A stretch of 9,857 nucleotides of DNA, from assembly GCA_030038645.1 (NCBI GenBank), contig JASHSR010000448.1, forward strand, positions 1 to 9,857. The letters are read 5' to 3'. How positions within the stretch are numbered: position 1 is the first letter of the stretch; every line of letters starts with the position of its first letter. Shown here in pieces: positions 5,928-9,857 of this stretch. The DNA is from Gammaproteobacteria bacterium (GTDB taxonomy: Bacteria > Pseudomonadota > Gammaproteobacteria > Steroidobacterales > Steroidobacteraceae). The translations under genes and the position numbers were made by a program. The notes below the pieces were generated by a model. That model made no database searches and was not told the origin of the DNA. It saw only the letters and a list, made by a program, of their open reading frames with translations.

Positions 5928-7378
5928 CGAGCAAGACCCTGGCCGAGCTCGCCGCCGGCCTGCGCAACAAGGAATTCTCGAGCGTGGAGCTCACCCGCGA
6001 CCTGCTCGGCCGCGTGCAGGCCGCGCAGCCCGCGCTCAACGCGCTCATCTCCGTCACCGGCGACGCCGCGATCGCGCAGGCGCAGGCGGCCGACCGTGAG
6101 ATCGCGGCGGGCCGGGCGGGCCCGCTCACGGGCATGCCGCTCATTCACAAGGACATCTTCTGCACGGAGGGGGTGAGGACCTCCTGCGGCTCGCGCATGC
6201 TCGACGGCTTCGTCTCCCCCTACGATGCGACGGTAGTGGCCAAGCTGCGGTCCGCCGGCATGGTCATGCTCGGCAAGGCGAACATGGACGAGTTCGCGAT
6301 GGGCTCGTCGAACGAGACGAGCTACTACGGTCCGGTGCGCAACCCCTGGGACACGCGGCGGGTCCCCGGCGGCTCCTCGGGCGGCTCGGCGGTGGCGGTC
6401 GCGGCCCGGCTCACGCCGGCGGCCACGGCCACCGACACCGGCGGGTCCATCCGCCAGCCCGCCGCGCTCTGCGGCGTGACGGGCATCAAGCCGACGTACG
6501 GGCGGGTCTCGCGCTACGGCATGATCGCGTTCGCCTCGAGCCTCGATCAGGGGGGCATCATCACCGTGAGCGCGGAGGATGCGGCGCTCGTCCTCACGGC
6601 CATGGCCGGCTTCGATCCGCGCGACTCGACCAGTGTCGATCGGCCGGTGCCCGACTATGCGGCCGCGCTCGAGCGTCCCATCGCCGGCCTCAAGATCGGC
6701 CTGCTCAAGGAGTTCTTCGAGAAGGGGCTCGAGCCGCAGAACGAGCGGTGCGTCCGGGCGGCGCTCGCCGTCTACGAGCGGCTCGGCGCGAGTCTCAGAG
6801 AAGTGAGCTTGCCTCACATCGCGCTTTCCGTTCCGGCCTACTACGTGGTCGCCCCGGCCGAGTGCTCGTCGAATCTCGCCCGGTACGACGGCGTGCGCTT
6901 CGGGTATCGCTGCAAGGATCCGCGCGATCTCGCCGATCTGTACCGTCGCTCACGCGGCGAGGGGTTCGGCGCCGAGGTGAAGCGGCGGATCATGACCGGC
7001 ACGTACGTGCTGTCCGCCGGGTACTACGACGCCTACTATCTCAAGGCGCAGAAAGTCCGCCAGCTCATCGCGACGGATTTCGAGCGCGCCTTCGCGGAGG
7101 TGGATGTCATCATGGGCCCGACGACGCCGACGGCCGCGTTCGAGCTCGGCGCCAAGACGGCCGACCCGGTGACGATGTACCTCAACGACATCTACACGAT
7201 CGGCGCGAATCTCGCGGGCCTGCCGGCGCTGTCGATTCCCTGCGGCTTCGTCGAGAGGCTGCCCATCGGCCTGCAGATCATCGGTCCGCACTTCGCGGAG
7301 GAGCGGCTGCTCAACGCAGCGCACGCCTACCAGCGCGAGACGGACTGGCACCGCCGCGTCCCCCCCGGCTATGAGTAA
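5924..7378 (+). CDS. gatA: GatA, amidase subunit A of Asp-tRNA(Asn)/Glu-tRNA(Gln) amidotransferase
   Basis: GatA hydrolyses glutamine and supplies the ammonia that GatB uses to amidate misacylated Glu-tRNA(Gln) or Asp-tRNA(Asn). The 484-residue product has the normal family length. It is an amidase-signature protein: Lys76 in PLIHKD, Ser151 in the GGSSGGS stretch (149-155) and the nucleophile Ser175 in DTGGSIRQP match the Ser-cis-Ser-Lys triad by spacing. Other diagnostic stretches are GKANMDEFAMGSSNE (117-131), GIKPTYGRVSRYG (187-199), SLDQGG (206-211), RRIMTGTYVLSAGYYDAYY (as short matches at 354-372) and GLPALSIPCG (432-441). The start is GTG, overlapping the gatC stop, with an AAGG site at good spacing. 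The stop TAA lies inside the first codons of gatB. Nothing essential is missing. Confidence 0.98.
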   Translation: MTSKTLAELAAGLRNKEFSSVELTRDLLGRVQAAQPALNALISVTGDAAIAQAQAADREIAAGRAGPLTGMPLIHKDIFCTEGVRTSCGSRMLDGFVSPYDATVVAKLRSAGMVMLGKANMDEFAMGSSNETSYYGPVRNPWDTRRVPGGSSGGSAVAVAARLTPAATATDTGGSIRQPAALCGVTGIKPTYGRVSRYGMIAFASSLDQGGIITVSAEDAALVLTAMAGFDPRDSTSVDRPVPDYAAALERPIAGLKIGLLKEFFEKGLEPQNERCVRAALAVYERLGASLREVSLPHIALSVPAYYVVAPAECSSNLARYDGVRFGYRCKDPRDLADLYRRSRGEGFGAEVKRRIMTGTYVLSAGYYDAYYLKAQKVRQLIATDFERAFAEVDVIMGPTTPTAAFELGAKTADPVTMYLNDIYTIGANLAGLPALSIPCGFVERLPIGLQIIGPHFAEERLLNAAHAYQRETDWHRRVPPGYE

Positions 7379-8885
7379 CGTGGCAGTGACCGATCCAAAT
7401 GGACGGGGCTCGCCCAGCGAACCCCGTGAGAACCTGCGCGCAGCGCATGACAATTGGGAAACGGTCATCGGGCTCGAGATCCACGCTCAGCTCGCGACGC
7501 GATCGAAGATCTTCTCCGGGTCGCCGACGGCCTACGGGGCACCCCCCAACACGCAGGCGAACCTCATCGACCTCGGGTACCCGGGCGTGCTGCCGGTGCT
7601 CAACGCCGAGGCGGTGCGCATGGCCGTCAAATTCGGACTCGCGATCGGCGCCCGGATCGCGAGCCATTCGGTCTTCGCGCGCAAGAATTACTTCTATCCC
7701 GATCTGCCGAAGGGCTATCAAATCAGCCAGTACGAGCTGCCGATCGTCGCCCAAGGCGCGCTCGACATCCTGCACGAGGATGGAGCCCGCAAGCGCATCG
7801 GCATCACGCGGGCGCACCTCGAGGAGGACGCCGGCAAGTCGCTGCACGAGGGCCTCGCCGGCTGGACCGGAATCGACTTGAACCGCGCCGGCACGCCGCT
7901 GCTCGAGATCGTCTCCGAGCCCGATCTGCGCTCGGCCAGGGAGGCCGTCGCGTACATGAAGAAGGTGCACACGCTCGTGCGCTATCTCGAGATCTGCGAC
8001 GGCAACATGCAGGAGGGATCGTTCCGCTGCGACGCGAACGTGTCGGTGCGCCGCAGGGGCTCGGAGAAGCTCGGCACGCGCGCGGAGATCAAGAACGTCA
8101 ATTCCTTCCGCTTCGTGGAGAAGGCCATTCACTACGAGGTGGCTCGCCAGATCGAGCTCATCGAGGCCGGCGGAAGGGTGGTGCAGGAGACGCGCCTCTA
8201 CGATCCGGACAAGGGCGAGACGCGCTCGATGCGCACGAAGGAGGAGGCGAACGATTACCGCTATTTCCCGGATCCCGACTTGCTGCCGCTCGCAGTCCCG
8301 CCGAGCCTGATCGAGGAGGTGCGCAGGAGCCTGCCCGAGCTGCCGGACCAGAAGGCGGAGCGGCTCGCCTCGCAGTACGGCCTTTCCGCGTACGACGCGG
8401 GGGTTCTCACGGCGAGCCGCGAGCTCGCCTCGTACTACGAGGAGGTGGTGCGGCGGGTGCCGGGCGAGCCGAAGCTCGCGGCGAACTGGGTGATGGGCGA
8501 GCTCGCCGCCGCGCTCAATCGCGACAATCTCGACATCGCACGCAGCCGGCTGTCGCCCGCCCGGCTCGCGGGGCTGCTCGAGCGGATCGGCGACGCGACG
8601 ATCTCCGGCAAGATCGCGAAGGAGGTGTTCGAGGCCATGTGGACGAGCGGCCGCGACGCCGACGCGATCATCGCGGAGAAGGGCCTCAAGCAGATCACGG
8701 ACTCCGCGGCGATCGAGCGCGTGATCGAGGAGATCATGGCGAAGAACCCCGGGCAGCTCGCCGACTACCGCGCGGGCAAGGACAAGCTCTTCGGGTTCTT
8801 CGTCGGGCAGGTCATGAAGGCAACTCAGGGCAAGGCGAATCCGGCGCAGGTCAACGAGCTGTTGAAGCGGAAGCTCTCTTCTTGA
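7371..8885 (+). CDS. gatB: GatB, subunit B of Asp-tRNA(Asn)/Glu-tRNA(Gln) amidotransferase
   Basis: GatB binds the misacylated tRNA, activates the side-chain carboxylate with ATP and transfers ammonia channelled from GatA. The product has 504 residues, about 25 more than usual. The excess is an N-terminal stretch (1-28) with no family similarity, before the conserved WETVIGLEIHAQL (29-41). Glu36 and His38 of that motif, with the Glu pair in AHLEEDAGK (148-156), are in the positions expected for the kinase metal site. The family signature LNRAGTPLLEIVSEPD (170-185) and YRYFPDPDLLPL (296-307) follow, and the C-terminal YqeY-like tRNA-binding domain (about 355-503) ends with FFVGQVMKATQGKANP (476-491). 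ATG 7371 overlaps the gatA stop by 8 nt; GTG at 7380 or 7386 are alternative in-frame starts. No Shine-Dalgarno is seen, so reinitiation after gatA is likely. Confidence 0.98.
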   Translation: MSNVAVTDPNGRGSPSEPRENLRAAHDNWETVIGLEIHAQLATRSKIFSGSPTAYGAPPNTQANLIDLGYPGVLPVLNAEAVRMAVKFGLAIGARIASHSVFARKNYFYPDLPKGYQISQYELPIVAQGALDILHEDGARKRIGITRAHLEEDAGKSLHEGLAGWTGIDLNRAGTPLLEIVSEPDLRSAREAVAYMKKVHTLVRYLEICDGNMQEGSFRCDANVSVRRRGSEKLGTRAEIKNVNSFRFVEKAIHYEVARQIELIEAGGRVVQETRLYDPDKGETRSMRTKEEANDYRYFPDPDLLPLAVPPSLIEEVRRSLPELPDQKAERLASQYGLSAYDAGVLTASRELASYYEEVVRRVPGEPKLAANWVMGELAAALNRDNLDIARSRLSPARLAGLLERIGDATISGKIAKEVFEAMWTSGRDADAIIAEKGLKQITDSAAIERVIEEIMAKNPGQLADYRAGKDKLFGFFVGQVMKATQGKANPAQVNELLKRKLSS

Positions 8886-8916
8886 GTTGTGGCGGCGGCT
8901 GCCCCATTGTGAGGCC

Positions 8917-9857
8917 ATGACTTCGGACACCCGACCCTCGAGCCTGCCCGCCCGCGACGTGGTTCGCCGCTTCATCGTCGAGAATCGCCCCGTCCGAGGA
9001 CATTTCGTGCGCATGGAGGACGCCTGGCGCGCGCTGCGCGAGCACCGCGACTATCCCGCGCCCGTGCGCGAGCTGCTCGGCCAGGCCGTGAGCGCATCCG
9101 TGCTGCTCGCGGCGACCCTCAAGTTCCGCGGCACGCTCACTCTTCAGCTGCACGGCAACGGGGCCGCCCGGCTGCTCGTCTCGCAGTGCACGCACGACTT
9201 CAGCGTCCGCGCGTTGGTCCGCGTCGATGAGGAGCGCCTCGCGCAGGCGCCGCCGACCGCCGCCGAGAAAGCGTCAGGCGCAGGCACGGGCTCAAGCGCA
9301 GGCCTAAGCGCAGACCCGAACGTGGGAGCGGGGTCCGACTCAGGCGCGGTGTCGGACGAGCGGCCGGTCCTCACGCCGGAGATGTTTCGGCGGCTGGTGG
9401 GCGAGGAGGGGCGGCTCGTCGTGACCGTCGAGGCCGCGGAGCGCGAGGCGCGCTACCAAGGCATCGTGCCGCTCGCCGGGCGCTCGTTCGCCGAGTGCCT
9501 GGAGGACTACTTCGCCTCCTCCGAGCAGCTGCCGACGCGCGTGAGGCTCGCGGCCGACGAGACGCACGCTGCCGGGCTGCTCATCCAGCAGCTGCCCGGC
9601 AGCCGCGACTCGCTCGAGGACGCCGAGGCGCAGTCCGCTTGGCGGGACGCGCAGCACGGCATCGGCTCGGTGGGACGCGGCGAGCTGCTCGGCTCGCCCG
9701 TCGAGCGGATGCTCGCGCGCAACTTCGGACGGCGGGATCTGCGCCTCTTCGCCGGCGCTCCCGTGCGCTTCGAGTGCCGATGCGATCCGGATCGCGTGGC
9801 GAGCCTGCTGCGCGCGCTCGGCGCCGGCGAGGTGCGCGAGGCGCTCGCGGAGCAAGG
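8917..9857 (+). CDS. hslO: Hsp33, redox-regulated holdase chaperone (partial, C-terminus outside window)
   Basis: Hsp33 is a cytoplasmic chaperone that is inactive with zinc bound to four cysteines and is activated by oxidative unfolding. The frame opens at ATG 8917 and runs off the window after 313 codons; E. coli Hsp33 has about 290 in total. Family matches are RRFIVENRPVRGHFV (17-31), YPAPVRELLGQAV (46-58), LLAATLKFRGTLTLQLHGNG (63-82), RYQGIVPLAG (179-188), CLEDYFASSEQLPTRV (194-209) and the zinc motif FECRCD with Cys287 and Cys289. The second CxxC pair lies beyond the window. Compared with E. coli there is an insertion of about 44 residues between VRV (101-103) and LVG (160-162). GAGG lies only 2 nt before the ATG, which is very close, so initiation may be weak. 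GTG 8959 is a less likely alternative start. The gene follows gatB by 31 nt with no terminator seen, so cotranscription is possible. Confidence 0.95.
   Translation, partial: MTSDTRPSSLPARDVVRRFIVENRPVRGHFVRMEDAWRALREHRDYPAPVRELLGQAVSASVLLAATLKFRGTLTLQLHGNGAARLLVSQCTHDFSVRALVRVDEERLAQAPPTAAEKASGAGTGSSAGLSADPNVGAGSDSGAVSDERPVLTPEMFRRLVGEEGRLVVTVEAAEREARYQGIVPLAGRSFAECLEDYFASSEQLPTRVRLAADETHAAGLLIQQLPGSRDSLEDAEAQSAWRDAQHGIGSVGRGELLGSPVERMLARNFGRRDLRLFAGAPVRFECRCDPDRVASLLRALGAGEVREALAEQ
9253..9360 (+). repeat. Low-complexity insertion in hslO with degenerate 12-nt repeats
   Basis: The segment encodes about 36 residues (113-148) dominated by Ala, Gly, Ser and Asp. TCAGGCGCAGGC (9274-9285), TCAAGCGCAGGC (9292-9303), CTAAGCGCAGAC (9304-9315) and TCAGGCGCGGTG (9340-9351) are related units. 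Codons TCA, GCA and CTA are frequent here but rare in the flanking GC3-rich sequence. All units keep the reading frame. Confidence 0.7.

Noticed and set aside
5867..6817. Minus-strand open frame of 316 codons opposite gatA
   Set aside because: Composition-driven shadow of gatA with no recognisable motif.
7447..7470. ATG at 7447 as a shorter GatB start
   Set aside because: It is out of frame with the conserved GatB sequence.
7311..9014. Open frame of 567 codons on the minus strand, antisense to gatB
   Set aside because: Same cause: a charged, repetitive product without family motifs, covering a clearly functional gatB.
1..9857. A novel defence, mobile or biosynthetic system
   Set aside because: All substantial coding sequence belongs to known core families in a familiar order. 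There are no transposases, integrases, CRISPR repeats, toxin-antitoxin pairs, attachment sites or genes of unknown function in the window.

Overview
The window is a GC-rich (roughly two-thirds G+C by eye) piece of bacterial chromosome made of core housekeeping genes. They form two divergently transcribed blocks. The MreB N-terminus and the gene order mreB-mreC-mreD-mrdA-rodA facing gatC-gatA-gatB point to a proteobacterium. I lean towards Gammaproteobacteria because the MreB N-terminus resembles the enterobacterial and xanthomonad type. Betaproteobacteria, which often carry the same divergent arrangement, cannot be excluded. There is no tRNA, rRNA, CRISPR array, insertion sequence, phage gene or other sign of a mobile region.

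Left block, minus strand, read from about 5508 down to 1: mreB, mreC, mreD, mrdA (PBP2) and the first 274 codons of rodA, which runs off the window. This is the rod-shape elongasome operon. MreB filaments organise the machine from the cytoplasm, MreC and MreD link across the membrane, RodA polymerises glycan strands from lipid II, and PBP2 cross-links them. The genes are tightly packed: a 10-nt gap, a 4-nt ATGA overlap, a 17-nt gap, and another 4-nt ATGA overlap. This suggests one transcript with translational coupling.

Centre, 5509-5642: the only substantial intergenic region, 134 nt. It must hold the promoters of both blocks. A candidate mreB promoter (17-nt spacing) lies on the minus strand and a weaker candidate gatC promoter on the plus strand. 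A small hairpin sits just before the gatC start.

Right block, plus strand, 5643 to the end: gatC, gatA and gatB, which overlap in series, encode the three subunits of the tRNA-dependent amidotransferase that makes Gln-tRNA(Gln) and/or Asn-tRNA(Asn). After 31 nt comes hslO (Hsp33, a redox-activated holdase chaperone), cut by the window end just after its CxC zinc motif.

I did not find a new biological system. The points worth a second look are local. Hsp33 carries an insertion of about 44 residues built from degenerate 12-nt repeats with atypical codons. MreC has a long low-complexity periplasmic tail whose DNA is full of tandem and inverted repeats. PBP2 seems to lack the zinc ligands reported near the active site of some relatives and instead has an unusual CxxxC pair.
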